From assembly GCF_014698845.1 (NCBI RefSeq), contig NZ_JACJTV010000002.1:248001-312000 (forward strand): a stretch of 64,000 nucleotides of DNA. Reading direction: 5' to 3'. Below the pieces are notes generated by a model, which ran no database searches, was not told the origin of the DNA, and worked only from the letters and a program-made list of their open reading frames with translations. Shown one piece after another: positions 52,636-60,771 of the stretch. The first letter of the stretch is position 1; every line of letters begins with the position of its first letter. Source of the DNA: Coleofasciculus sp. FACHB-1120. Lineage in GTDB: Bacteria > Cyanobacteriota > Cyanobacteriia > Cyanobacteriales > FACHB-T130. The translations under genes were made by a program, and so were the position numbers.

Positions 52636-52703
52636 GCGATCGCTACTGTTGATTAGTTTTGGAATGCGATCGCTACTTTTGATTAGTGATGGAATGCGAT
52701 CGC
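52636..52703. repeat. Three HIP1 octamers at exactly 30-bp spacing (array 3)
   Basis: GCGATCGC starts at 52636, 52666 and 52696, and the unit TGGATGCGATCGCTACTGTT then GATTAGTTTT is repeated with small changes. The remaining spacer to 53006 contains no gene. Confidence 0.8.
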
Positions 52704-53006
52704 TCCTGAATCAGATTTGGCATTTTTACTAAAATGTGCAAGCTTATCAACCACTGGGCGATTTTAACCGCGTCTACACAAACTCTCGTCCGCCTTCGCA
52801 GACTCTTATAAGCCGACGAAAGCGGGTTTTACTTTTCTTGCAGCAAATTAAATTCGCAAAATGCGATCGCTTTCCTCTACCCTCAGATAGGTTTTTGATG
52901 CCACAATAAAGAACAATACGGCAAACCTGCTTTTGTCAGGCTTTGTTTGTGTAGCCCCAGCCTACAGGCTGCGGACTTCTTAAAAGCTAAGTTCTGTAGG
53001 TGCGAT

Positions 53007-54632
53007 ATGGTGTCTTGGCGTTGGTTGATTGCTTCTGGCTTCATCGCTTTGTTATCGTCCGGCTGTACTAAACAACCCACATCTGGAGAGATTGCCAAGC
53101 AAGTCGGAAACAGTGTGGTTTTGATTACCTATGCAGACACAGAAGGAAGTGGCAGCGGCTTTTTCGTGTCGGGAGAAAATAAAGTCTGCACCGTACTCAC
53201 GGCGCGTCATGTGGTGGCACCCAGTAGTAAATTGAAGCTGCAAACCAACGATAGAAAATTTTGGAACTCGGCGACTATTCAAAACTTCCCCAATCAAGAT
53301 TTAGCACTCATCACCTTCGATCCAGGTAGCGAAAATTGCCCCTATAAAGCCCTTGAATTGGGCGACTCAGACACAGTGAATGTGGGAGACGGCATCTACA
53401 TTACTGGTTTTCCTGGTGGTTCCTCTGCACCGCAGTTTGTACCAGGTACGGTGTCAGCACTTGGCAAGCTATCTGATGGCTATGGAATTTCCTACCCTGT
53501 TATAACCACTAGGGGAATGAGTGGGGGACCAGTGGTAAATACAGCGGGGAAGATAATTGCTATTCATGGACGCAGCGAGAGAGAACTTGTTGAAAAGGCA
53601 GAACGTACAGGTGAAAATTTACCGCCACAACAGCAGTCTGCACAAAGTGTAAATTCCGCTGATGGGGACGCACAAAATACTTTTAAATGGGGCATTCCTA
53701 GCAATACCTATAAAGTAAATCTTTCCAAGATACTTGCCGAGGCTGCGGCGACAACAAAGGCAGAAGAATTGTTAAACAGTGGCAATGATTTGTTAGTCTC
53801 CGAACGCTACAAAGAAGCTGTTATTGACTATGACAAAGCAATTGAGATTAAGCCTGACTACCATGAAGCTTGGAATAACCGAGGCTATGGGCTAAGGAAG
53901 TTGGAACAGTACCAAGAGGCGATCGCATCTTATGACAAAGCGATTCAAATCAAGCCTGACAAGCATGAAGCTTGGGCTGGTCGAGGCTATACGCTAGATG
54001 AATTGCAACAGTACCGAGAGGCGATCGCATCTTATGACAAAGCGATTCAATTCAAGCCTGACTTCCATGAAGCTTGGTATAACCGAGGCCTTGCGCTAAG
54101 GAAGTTGGAACAGTACCAAGAGGCGATCGCATCTTATGACAAAGCGATTCAAATCAAGCCTGACAAGCATGAAGCTTGGTATGGTCGAGGCTATACGCTA
54201 GATGAATTGCAACAGTACCGAGAGGCGATCGCATCTTATGACAAAGCGATTCAATTCAAGCCTGACTTCCATGAAGCTTGGGCTGGTCGAGGCTATGCGC
54301 TAGGGGAGTTGCAACAGTACCAAGAGGCGATCGCGTCTTATGACAAAGCGATTCAATTCAAGCCTGACTTCCATGAAGTTTGGGCTAGTCGAGGCTATGC
54401 GCTAGGGGAGTTGCAACAGTACGAAAAGGCGATCGCATCCTATGACAAAGCGATTCAATTCAAGCCTGACAAGCATGAAGCTTGGGCTGGTCGAGGCTAT
54501 GCGTTAGGGGAGTTGCAACAGTACGAAAAGGCGATCGCATCCTATGACAAAGCAATTCAATTCAAGCCTGACTACCAATTAGCAATAGATAATCGCAAGA
54601 AGTTACTAACTCAGTTAGGACGCTCAAAATAA
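53007..54632 (+). CDS. Trypsin-like protease fused to eight TPRs (lipoprotein)
   Basis: A 541-residue lipoprotein (lipobox LSSGC, Cys20). The trypsin domain has His68 in VLTARHVVA, Asp98 in NQDLALITF and Ser172 in TTRGMSGGPVV. Eight near-identical TPRs of 34 residues follow (about 248-535), each with a HIP1 octamer encoding the Ala-Ile-Ala of EAIASYDKAI. Adjacent repeats are nearly identical at DNA level, with a 204-bp two-repeat unit duplicated (53891-54298). The ATG at 53007 has AGGTG upstream and gives the lipobox, so the TTG at 52947 is rejected. It faces a COP23 gene. Confidence 0.88.
   Translation: MVSWRWLIASGFIALLSSGCTKQPTSGEIAKQVGNSVVLITYADTEGSGSGFFVSGENKVCTVLTARHVVAPSSKLKLQTNDRKFWNSATIQNFPNQDLALITFDPGSENCPYKALELGDSDTVNVGDGIYITGFPGGSSAPQFVPGTVSALGKLSDGYGISYPVITTRGMSGGPVVNTAGKIIAIHGRSERELVEKAERTGENLPPQQQSAQSVNSADGDAQNTFKWGIPSNTYKVNLSKILAEAAATTKAEELLNSGNDLLVSERYKEAVIDYDKAIEIKPDYHEAWNNRGYGLRKLEQYQEAIASYDKAIQIKPDKHEAWAGRGYTLDELQQYREAIASYDKAIQFKPDFHEAWYNRGLALRKLEQYQEAIASYDKAIQIKPDKHEAWYGRGYTLDELQQYREAIASYDKAIQFKPDFHEAWAGRGYALGELQQYQEAIASYDKAIQFKPDFHEVWASRGYALGELQQYEKAIASYDKAIQFKPDKHEAWAGRGYALGELQQYEKAIASYDKAIQFKPDYQLAIDNRKKLLTQLGRSK
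53891..54298 (+). repeat. 204-bp tandem duplication in the TPR region
   Basis: Two-TPR units starting at 53891 and 54095 are nearly identical over 204 bp. Together with single 102-bp steps they show repeat-array expansion by recombination or slippage. Confidence 0.85.
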
Positions 54633-54755
54633 CGGAGATTTATGAGGACAACATCGCCAAACTTATAACTTGCTATAGACAGCAGCTTCGGATTTTCTCA
54701 ATTAGCGCCTATGCACAATACTTATAAGTAGCTATGTTGTCCCAGTCACAGCAGA

Positions 54756-55352
54756 TTACTTTTTAGCAGTGTCTCCAGCATTCAGATCCTCATTTGCCAA
54801 AAAGTTCCCCAGATGAACAGACGGCGAAGCTGGAGACAAAAGAGGAGCAGATGGTTCACCCTTACTGTTTTGATCCACAGTATTTTTATTCTCTAAAGCC
54901 TCAATCATCTTCCTCAGAGACTCGTAGGGATCAACACCGACATCCAGCGTCACCAATAGGGGACAATTGTTGCCACTAATCTTAGTTTTGGCACAGATAA
55001 CAGATTGTTTAGGGGTGTCAAGGTCAGTGCGATAATCAAACGCAATCAGACCATCTTTGCGATAACCTTCCAAACGGCTTTCAATCTCGCCGCAACGTTT
55101 TAGAGTGTTCCAGTCACCGCCAAAGGTTTTTACCATTCTCAGCCAAGGTTGCGCCTCTTTGTCGTTATGGTAAACCACTGTCCAAATCTCACCTTCCTGA
55201 GAGTAAGGTCGGAGTTCGCAAGTAAAGCGGTCATTTTTTTCGCTAAATAATAGTGGCGGCTTCCTGCCATTAGCTACGTCGTTGATAAAACTTGCACCAG
55301 CAATCACAGCACCGATAATACCTACCACCAAACCTGCTTTTGCTAAAGACAT
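54756..55352 (-). CDS. Membrane-anchored COP23-domain protein
   Basis: A 198-residue protein with an N-terminal transmembrane helix (residues 5-24, no cleavage site, so anchored) and a COP23 domain in which RFTCELRP, WLRMVKTFGGDWNTLKRCGEI, DYRTDLDTPKQSVICAKTK and NNCPLLVTL hold the conserved Cys and Trp residues. A Pro/Ser-rich tail follows. It is convergent with the trypsin-TPR gene, 123 bases away. This mirrors the COP23-trypsin pair at 27-29 kb, but with a different subfamily of COP23. Confidence 0.82.
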   Translation of the reverse strand: MSLAKAGLVVGIIGAVIAGASFINDVANGRKPPLLFSEKNDRFTCELRPYSQEGEIWTVVYHNDKEAQPWLRMVKTFGGDWNTLKRCGEIESRLEGYRKDGLIAFDYRTDLDTPKQSVICAKTKISGNNCPLLVTLDVGVDPYESLRKMIEALENKNTVDQNSKGEPSAPLLSPASPSVHLGNFLANEDLNAGDTAKK

Positions 55353-55456
55353 ACAACTTGCCCTAAAACCCCGTAGTGAGATTAATTTTTCTAAGATAAC
55401 TCATCTACACAGCTATCCAAAGGGGGATATATGAAGAGATAACAAAACTTGGCAGA

Positions 55457-55660
55457 GTAGGGGCGAAGCATTCGGGCGAAAAAATAGGCTATCGACGATA
55501 ATTGATCTACCCGAAAGCTTCGCCCTGCCTCACAGATAACTTATATGTACCTGATTGACGCCAGCACCGACTTCACCCTGTCACAGGGAAGGGCGAAGCT
55601 TTCGGGTATAAAGATTTAGGGGAGGTTTCATAAGGTATCGCCCGAATGCTTCGCCCCTAC
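55457..55660. mobile_element. 204-bp foldback element with nested REP-like palindromes
   Basis: The outer 22-base ends GTAGGGGCGAAGCATTCGGG(CG) at 55457-55478 and its exact complement at 55639-55660 enclose an inner pair CCCGAAAGCTTCGCCC (55510-55525) and GGGCGAAGCTTTCGGG (55591-55606). Four REP-like units are thus arranged as nested inverted pairs. The right end carries the stop codon of the adjoining RAYT transposase gene. It is probably a non-autonomous element moved by that enzyme. Confidence 0.8.
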
Positions 55661-56226
55661 AAGATTGGTGATTTATTGATGAGATATTCCTCGTCTTCAT
55701 TGCAATTTAACGGATTTTCTAAGATGTAATGCCTGATGTTTTCGTATGCTTTCTCGTTGCGGATAATTTCTTCATAATAATCGCGCTGCCATAATGTGCC
55801 AGAACTTCTATTTAGGCGATTAACTCTGCGTGTTGCTGTTGATTTAAAGTTTTGAATAATTGCTCCCAGTGAACCTGATTTAGTTCCATTGGATAAGCTA
55901 TTTTTAGAAGTTGATTTACTTGCTAATAATTCTTGATTGTCAACATTATTTTCGTTTTCATTAATGATAATAATCCCATGCACATGATTAGGCATGAGAA
56001 CAAAAGCATCGAGTTCAATAAAGGGGAAATGATGAGGTAAATTATTCCAAACTGCCTCAACAGTTGCACCTATGAGATTGGGGTGCATTACTCCATCTAC
56101 AATTTCCCCTAACAAACATTGCCTTTGATAACAGCAGATAGTGACATAATATGCACCTGCTTGCCCATAATCATATCCCTTGAGGCGAATGGAGCGACGA
56201 TGGTGTTTGTCTGGGTTATAGGACAT
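55657..56226 (-). CDS. REP-associated tyrosine transposase (RAYT, IS200-like)
   Basis: A 189-residue Y1-type transposase. The HUH motif is in AFVLMPNHVHGIIIINE, and the catalytic Tyr is likely in the C-terminal YYEEIIRNEKAYENIRHYI segment. RAYTs move REP palindromes but carry no classical IS ends. The REP-like units beside it are its likely substrate. Its TAG stop codon is inside the outer arm of the foldback element, so gene and element form one unit. Confidence 0.88.
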   Translation of the reverse strand: MSYNPDKHHRRSIRLKGYDYGQAGAYYVTICCYQRQCLLGEIVDGVMHPNLIGATVEAVWNNLPHHFPFIELDAFVLMPNHVHGIIIINENENNVDNQELLASKSTSKNSLSNGTKSGSLGAIIQNFKSTATRRVNRLNRSSGTLWQRDYYEEIIRNEKAYENIRHYILENPLNCNEDEEYLINKSPIL

Positions 56227-56272
56227 TTTACTGCCTCAGCGCGATCGCTCCGCTGTGTCATTACTCCCATAA

Positions 56273-56303
56273 AAAAATTACCCAGCCCTGGTTAGAGCTG
56301 GGT
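56273..56303 (-). terminator. Rho-independent terminator of ycf35
   Basis: ACCCAGC (56280-56286) pairs with GCTGGGT (56297-56303). On the minus strand it is followed by AATTTTTTT. It lies 60 bases past the ycf35 stop. Confidence 0.85.
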
Positions 56304-56365
56304 GATAGGAAAAACGGGCTAACCTAAAGTTGATTAACCCGATAGCTTGGGAACGCGCACACAAA

Positions 56366-56719
56366 TTACTTTTGCACAACCAACTTAACGTTGGCATTTT
56401 GCAGACCGCGTTGCTTGACTTCAGCCAAGGTCTTGTTCACGGCATACTTCTGATTAATCGAGTTAATCAGTTCGGTTTGGTTGTGCTTCTTGGCGACGCC
56501 CCACAGGTCAGCAATCAGGTCGAAAGAGCCGTCGCTGTTGCGAGACCAACCGAGGTCATACTCGCCTTCCAGAACTGCAACGATGTCAGAACGAACCCGC
56601 TGACCGTTATAACCCCGAACATCTGCTTCGGTCTTGACGCTGATACCCAGGTCGCGAAGAGAAGCTTTCAGGATTTCGGCATCGGTGATTTTGGTACGCA
56701 GAGTGCTAAAGTGAGACAT
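56366..56719 (-). CDS. ycf35: Ycf35/DUF1257 protein
   Basis: A 117-residue member of DUF1257, conserved in cyanobacteria and red-algal plastids (Ycf35). MSHFSTLRTKITDAEILKASLRDL and DGSFDLIADLWGVAK are family segments. No biochemical role is established. It follows ycf46 on the same strand, separated by 144 bases that include a plus-oriented hairpin. Confidence 0.9.
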   Translation of the reverse strand: MSHFSTLRTKITDAEILKASLRDLGISVKTEADVRGYNGQRVRSDIVAVLEGEYDLGWSRNSDGSFDLIADLWGVAKKHNQTELINSINQKYAVNKTLAEVKQRGLQNANVKLVVQK

Positions 56720-56775
56720 TTGGATTTCCTCCAGTAGAGAGTTAAGAGAAACGACAACTTGTGGATGTGAGTCTG

Positions 56776-56808
56776 CCGCCTGGACACATTACTGGGCGGC
56801 TTTTTTTG
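56776..56808 (+). terminator. Plus-oriented terminator-like hairpin between minus-strand genes
   Basis: GCCGCC (56776-56781) and GGCGGC (56796-56801) are followed by TTTTTTT on the plus strand. No plus-strand gene precedes it, so it may end an antisense RNA to the ycf35 leader. Two CAAACTGCTAG copies follow at 56810-56832. Confidence 0.5.
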
Positions 56809-56863
56809 TCAAACTGCTAGCAAACTGCTAGCCTTTCCTCCTGTTGGGAGCAGGAGAAAGCTT

Positions 56864-58375
56864 TTAGAACTCCAGCCGCTGATACTCGGCGACGGAGGAC
56901 GCAGCAGGTCGCGCTCGCTGTCTGGCCCAGTCCCTCAGGGCCGTTACCTGCTCGTTCATGGTTCGGGAAAGCGGCAGAGTAGCTTTTATTGCCGCAATGA
57001 TATCGAGCTGGGTAAATTCTCGGTCTTGGGCAAAAGCTTCGTACATTGCCGCAACCAATCCCTGCTCAATTTCTGCCCCGGAAAATCCATCGGATACCTT
57101 AGCTAGCTGGTCGAGGTCAAAGCGAGAAATGTCTCGCTTCCGCTTGCTAAGGTGAATATTGAAAATCTCTTTGCGTTCTTCCGCAGTCGGCAAATCTACA
57201 AAGAAAATCTCATCAAAACGTCCTTTGCGGAGAAACTCACCCGGTAGACGTTCAACCCGGTTGGCGGTTGCCATTACGAACACCGGAGACGTTTTTTCTT
57301 GCAACCAGGTAAGGAAAGAACCAAAGATGCGGCTGGAAGTACCGCCATCTGAGTCAGCAGACCCAGAAGTACCGGCAAATGCTTTATCCAGTTCATCAAT
57401 AAATAGAATCGCTGGGGAAATTGATTCAGCCGTTTTTAGGGCATTCCGCAAGTTAGCTTCTGAGCGCCCCACCATTGAGCCGTCGTACACTCGCCCCATA
57501 TCTAAGCGCAGAAGTGGCAGACTCCAGAGGCGGGCAGTCGTTTTGGCAATTAGAGATTTGCCACATCCCGGTACCCCTAGGATTAACATCCCCTTGGGTT
57601 GGGGCAGACCATATTCCCTTGCTTTTTCTGTAAAAGCATTGGAACGTTGTCTCAGCCATCGCTTTAGCTCTTCTAAACCGCCAACCGAATCAATGGTTTC
57701 ATCTTCTTCGATAAATTCCAAGATGCCATTGCGGCGGATTAGCTGCTTTTTCTCAGAAAGAATAATATCAACTTCTGTTTCGGTGAGACGTCCGGTTTTG
57801 ACGAAAGCTTTCCGATAAACTTTTTCGGCTTCATCCCGCGTCAGACCCAAGGTTGCTTTTAGCAGTTTTTCCCGAACTTCAGTTGTGGTGCGGCGAGAAC
57901 GGGTTTGCTCTAACTGGCTAGATAGCACTTGGTTCAGTTCTGCCAAGTCTGGCAAAGGATAGTCTAGAACGACGACTTCCTTTTCCAGCTCAATGGGGAT
58001 TTGCTGAACGGGTGACATGAGAATGATAATTTTCTGTGTCCCTTTGAAGCTAGCGATCGCATCTCGCAGCCACCGCGTTGTTGCCGGTGAGTCAATAAAG
58101 GGGTGTAAGTCTTTGAAAATAAAGATTCCAGGCTCTCTTTGACGTACTACCCATTCAATCGCTGCCTCTGGGGAGACGGTGTTGTGTTGGGTAATATGGC
58201 GGGGTTGACCGTACTCGACGATGCCGTGGGTGACAGTCCAAATGTAGACGCGCCGAGCCAGGGATTTTGTCTGAGCAATATTGGCAATTGTTCGCTCCGC
58301 CCGCTCTTCTTCGGAAGTTACTAGGTAGATGAGGGGGTATTGAGCTTGAACCAGAATATCTAGCTCTTCTTTCAT
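56864..58375 (-). CDS. ycf46: AAA+ ATPase Ycf46
   Basis: A 503-residue AAA+ protein. The N-terminal domain (1-230) is specific to Ycf46. Walker A is GVPGCGKS (267-274) and Walker B ILFIDELDKAF (about 327-337), with the arginine-finger region FLRKGRFDEIFF. Homologues (Synechocystis Slr0374) are stress-responsive and have been linked to inorganic carbon use and photosynthesis control. The ATG at 58375 (MKEELDILVQAQYPLIYLVT) is preferred to an upstream in-frame start at 58444. Neighbouring genes on the same strand are the RHH/zinc protein and ycf35. Confidence 0.92.
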   Translation of the reverse strand: MKEELDILVQAQYPLIYLVTSEEERAERTIANIAQTKSLARRVYIWTVTHGIVEYGQPRHITQHNTVSPEAAIEWVVRQREPGIFIFKDLHPFIDSPATTRWLRDAIASFKGTQKIIILMSPVQQIPIELEKEVVVLDYPLPDLAELNQVLSSQLEQTRSRRTTTEVREKLLKATLGLTRDEAEKVYRKAFVKTGRLTETEVDIILSEKKQLIRRNGILEFIEEDETIDSVGGLEELKRWLRQRSNAFTEKAREYGLPQPKGMLILGVPGCGKSLIAKTTARLWSLPLLRLDMGRVYDGSMVGRSEANLRNALKTAESISPAILFIDELDKAFAGTSGSADSDGGTSSRIFGSFLTWLQEKTSPVFVMATANRVERLPGEFLRKGRFDEIFFVDLPTAEERKEIFNIHLSKRKRDISRFDLDQLAKVSDGFSGAEIEQGLVAAMYEAFAQDREFTQLDIIAAIKATLPLSRTMNEQVTALRDWARQRARPAASSVAEYQRLEF

Positions 58376-58480
58376 ATCTATCGACCCATTAGAGACGGCA
58401 CAACCACTAGCCAAACATTTATCAACCGCAACCAACGTGAGCAAGCGAGGAAATCAAGCAGTCTAAGAGGATTTGGAACT

Positions 58481-58864
58481 TTAACAGGGAACCAACGCCT
58501 CTTCTCCCTGAGAATCCGTGCCGAGTTCGCCTCTGGCACTTTCAAGGGTAGTCAGCTCTTCAGTGATTACGCCTGGTTGATTATCCAGGGAAACCATTTC
58601 TCCATCTCGCAGTACCACAGAGCTAGTACACTCCGGACAGGAATAAACTCGATGAGTTCTTCCCTGGGTTGCTTCTACCTCATCAACCACTTCTGGGTTT
58701 GTCAGGTAGAAGACGATCGCTCTTTCGACAATTGTTGACATGGGTTCCGTGTCAACAGCTGAGCGAATTTTGAGCTGGCGATGGAGACCTGGAGGAAGAT
58801 ACAACGTAACCTTTTGCTTGTCTTGCATATAACTTTTCAGTTGTTCTACCCGGGTATATTTCAC
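58481..58864 (-). CDS. Ribbon-helix-helix / zinc-ribbon protein upstream of ycf46
   Basis: A 127-residue protein. Residues 15-60 (QKVTLYLPPGLHRQLKIRSA and TIVERAIVFYLTN) are a CopG-like ribbon-helix-helix that usually binds DNA as a dimer. The middle segment YSCPECTSSVVLRDGEMVS has one Cys-x-x-Cys pair that looks like half of a zinc ribbon, so dimerisation could complete the site. It may regulate ycf46 and ycf35, which follow on the same strand. My recollection is that slr0373 sits before slr0374 in Synechocystis in the same order. Confidence 0.7.
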   Translation of the reverse strand: MKYTRVEQLKSYMQDKQKVTLYLPPGLHRQLKIRSAVDTEPMSTIVERAIVFYLTNPEVVDEVEATQGRTHRVYSCPECTSSVVLRDGEMVSLDNQPGVITEELTTLESARGELGTDSQGEEALVPC

Positions 58865-59005
58865 AGATTATCTGCCTTATTCCGGGCTGTCAAGACATCA
58901 TGCCAGCATGACGGCAATATTGTTACATTGCTTAATATTTTCCGGCAGAGTCGGGCGCACTAGCGTAAGGAATATAAGCAAGCAGAACGGAGATAGGTTT
59001 CGGCG

Positions 59006-59632
59006 GTGTCCATTGCTAAATACGTTGCCAGAGGCATCCGGCGTCCTAGATCGGTTGTTAGAAGTCATGTTAGAAATCAGAGGGTAGAAGCTTGTGGCAG
59101 CTGGCGTGTTGTTGTGTATGCGATCGCGCTCTGTGTAATGCTGTGGAGTTGTCGCGCCTCGGATACCCAGTCGCCAACTTGGAAAACTTATAAAAACCCG
59201 CGTTATAGCTTTGAGTTTCCTTATCCCAGTAACTGGATTGCTGCGCCAATGCCAGACAATCGGGATGGAAGAGCTTTTAGAGATCCTCAAGATCCAGAAG
59301 TGGAAATATTAGGGGTGGCGGGCGATCGCTTGCCAGAAATTGAACTTGCGCCATCAGGGCAAAAAGCCCCCCATCAATTCACGCAGCAGAACTTTACTAC
59401 CCAACAAGGAGTTACCGGAAAACTTTACGTAGAACTGCGTTCAGATATCAGTTTGATGCGCCTGACATTGATTCAGGGAAGGATACGCTACTATTGGCAG
59501 GGGCGATCGCCCTCTAAAGAATTTCCCAATTATTATCGCTTCTTCTATTACGTTGCCGGACAATACCGCATCCCCTTGCAAGTGAAAGAAAGAGAGGGAC
59601 AGAGCTTAAGAGAGGGAGATTCCAGCCAGTAA
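59006..59632 (+). CDS. PsbP-like lipoprotein of unknown function
   Basis: Up to 208 residues. A basic N-terminal part precedes a hydrophobic segment VVVYAIALCVMLWSC that looks like a lipoprotein signal with lipobox MLWSC. The mature part WKTYKNPRYSFEFPYPSNWIAAP resembles the start of PsbP-type folds (tYkdp.ysFsyP.gW). The start codon is uncertain: GTG at 59006 is used, but a GTG within the hydrophobic region would give a conventional signal peptide. It is divergent from the RHH gene. Confidence 0.6.
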   Translation: MSIAKYVARGIRRPRSVVRSHVRNQRVEACGSWRVVVYAIALCVMLWSCRASDTQSPTWKTYKNPRYSFEFPYPSNWIAAPMPDNRDGRAFRDPQDPEVEILGVAGDRLPEIELAPSGQKAPHQFTQQNFTTQQGVTGKLYVELRSDISLMRLTLIQGRIRYYWQGRSPSKEFPNYYRFFYYVAGQYRIPLQVKEREGQSLREGDSSQ

Positions 59633-59846
59633 TCAGATCGAAATCCTATAAAACTTCAAAACTCTCTAAAAATATAGGACTTTGGCAATTTTTAATTTTA
59701 ACTTTTACTTTTTAAATTCCGGAAGGGATTAGGATTGGTCTGAGGAAACCCGCCTTATCCGATTCCCCCGCCTTATCCGATTCCCTGCCGATCCGCGTGA
59801 TTTTGTCCTCAGAATTTATCCTAAGTATAAAGTGCCTTTTAATTCC

Positions 59847-60524
59847 ATGCCCTCCGAAACCGAGTCACCCCAGAATCTACCAATCGAGTCAAAGCCATTG
59901 CGGGTTTTGATTGTAGAAGACGATCCCATGATGCAGTTGGGTTTGGAGCAGTCATTAGCCGCTTATCCGCAGTTTACGATTGTCGGACAAGCCGAAGATG
60001 GCTATTTAGGCGTTGAAGCTGCTCTTAAACTGAAACCGGATCTGGTAGTTATGGATATTGGTCTGCCAAGACTAGATGGAATTGCTGCCACCCAGCAAAT
60101 CAAGGCAGCGCTTCCTGATATCCGGGTGGTGGTATTAACCTCCCATACGACAGAAACTGAAATTATTGCCGCCCTTTCTAGTGGTGCGGATGCTTACTGC
60201 ATCAAAGGTGCCAGTGTCGAACGCTTGCTCTCTGCGATCGCTGCCGCCCAAGAAGGGGCCACCTACCTCGATCCGCAAATTGCACGACGAGTCATTGACC
60301 ATCTTAAACCGCCTTCAATGAGCGGCAGTATTTCGACACTATCGCAGCGCGAGTTAGAGGTATTGAAATTAATGGTAGAAGGAAAAAGCAATCCGGAGAT
60401 TGCTACCGTCCTCTACCTCAGCCCCAACACTGTCAAAACCCATGTCCGTGGCATCATGAACAAGCTGTCTGTAGATGACCGGGTTCAGGCAGCTGTCGTG
60501 GCGCTTCGTTCGGGACTGGTATGA
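59847..60524 (+). CDS. NarL/FixJ-family response regulator
   Basis: A 225-residue two-component regulator. The receiver domain has Asp25-Asp26 (LIVEDDPMMQ), phospho-acceptor Asp70 (DLVVMDIGLPRLDG) and the Lys of YCIKGAS. The output domain is a LuxR-type helix-turn-helix, LSQRELEVLKLMVEGKSNPEI to NTVKTHVRGIMNKL. No cognate kinase is adjacent. A GTG at 59832 is in frame. The ATG at 59847 is preferred. Confidence 0.9.
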   Translation: MPSETESPQNLPIESKPLRVLIVEDDPMMQLGLEQSLAAYPQFTIVGQAEDGYLGVEAALKLKPDLVVMDIGLPRLDGIAATQQIKAALPDIRVVVLTSHTTETEIIAALSSGADAYCIKGASVERLLSAIAAAQEGATYLDPQIARRVIDHLKPPSMSGSISTLSQRELEVLKLMVEGKSNPEIATVLYLSPNTVKTHVRGIMNKLSVDDRVQAAVVALRSGLV

Positions 60525-60530
60525 ACTAAA

Positions 60531-60566
60531 TTCTGTAGAAACGCGATTCATCGTATTTCTACAGAA
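60531..60566. repeat. Foldback repeat, diverged GTAGAGACGC family (copy 4)
   Basis: TTCTGTAGAAA (60531-60541) pairs with TTTCTACAGAA (60556-60566), enclosing ACGCGATTCATCGTA-like sequence. It lies seven bases past the response regulator stop and carries the TAG stop of the small opposite-strand frame at 60559. Confidence 0.75.
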
Positions 60567-60771
60567 ATGTCCGACGCTCCAAGTGATAAACTTGTGCGAT
60601 TTGATGTCTATTTTCAGTAAACTGTGCTGACTGTTGGTGCGTCGAAACCTGTAGTCTTGGCTCGATTAAAGACTGTCTGCTGGTCAGAGGGGGAGATTTT
60701 GTAACCGCCTCTGGCTGAATCAAAATAAGCCCCGTGCGCCGAGCATATAAGTAGAATGACAACATGACCAT
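60559..60771 (-). CDS. Possible small protein of 70 residues
   Basis: A 70-residue frame with AAGGG just upstream of two close ATG codons (60771 and 60765). MLSFYLYARRTGLILIQPE begins with a short hydrophobic stretch, and the rest is polar with Gln and Ser. I do not recognise a family. The stop TAG comes from the foldback repeat at 60531-60566. It could equally be a spurious frame, so confidence is low. Confidence 0.3.
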   Translation of the reverse strand: MVMLSFYLYARRTGLILIQPEAVTKSPPLTSRQSLIEPRLQVSTHQQSAQFTENRHQIAQVYHLERRTFL

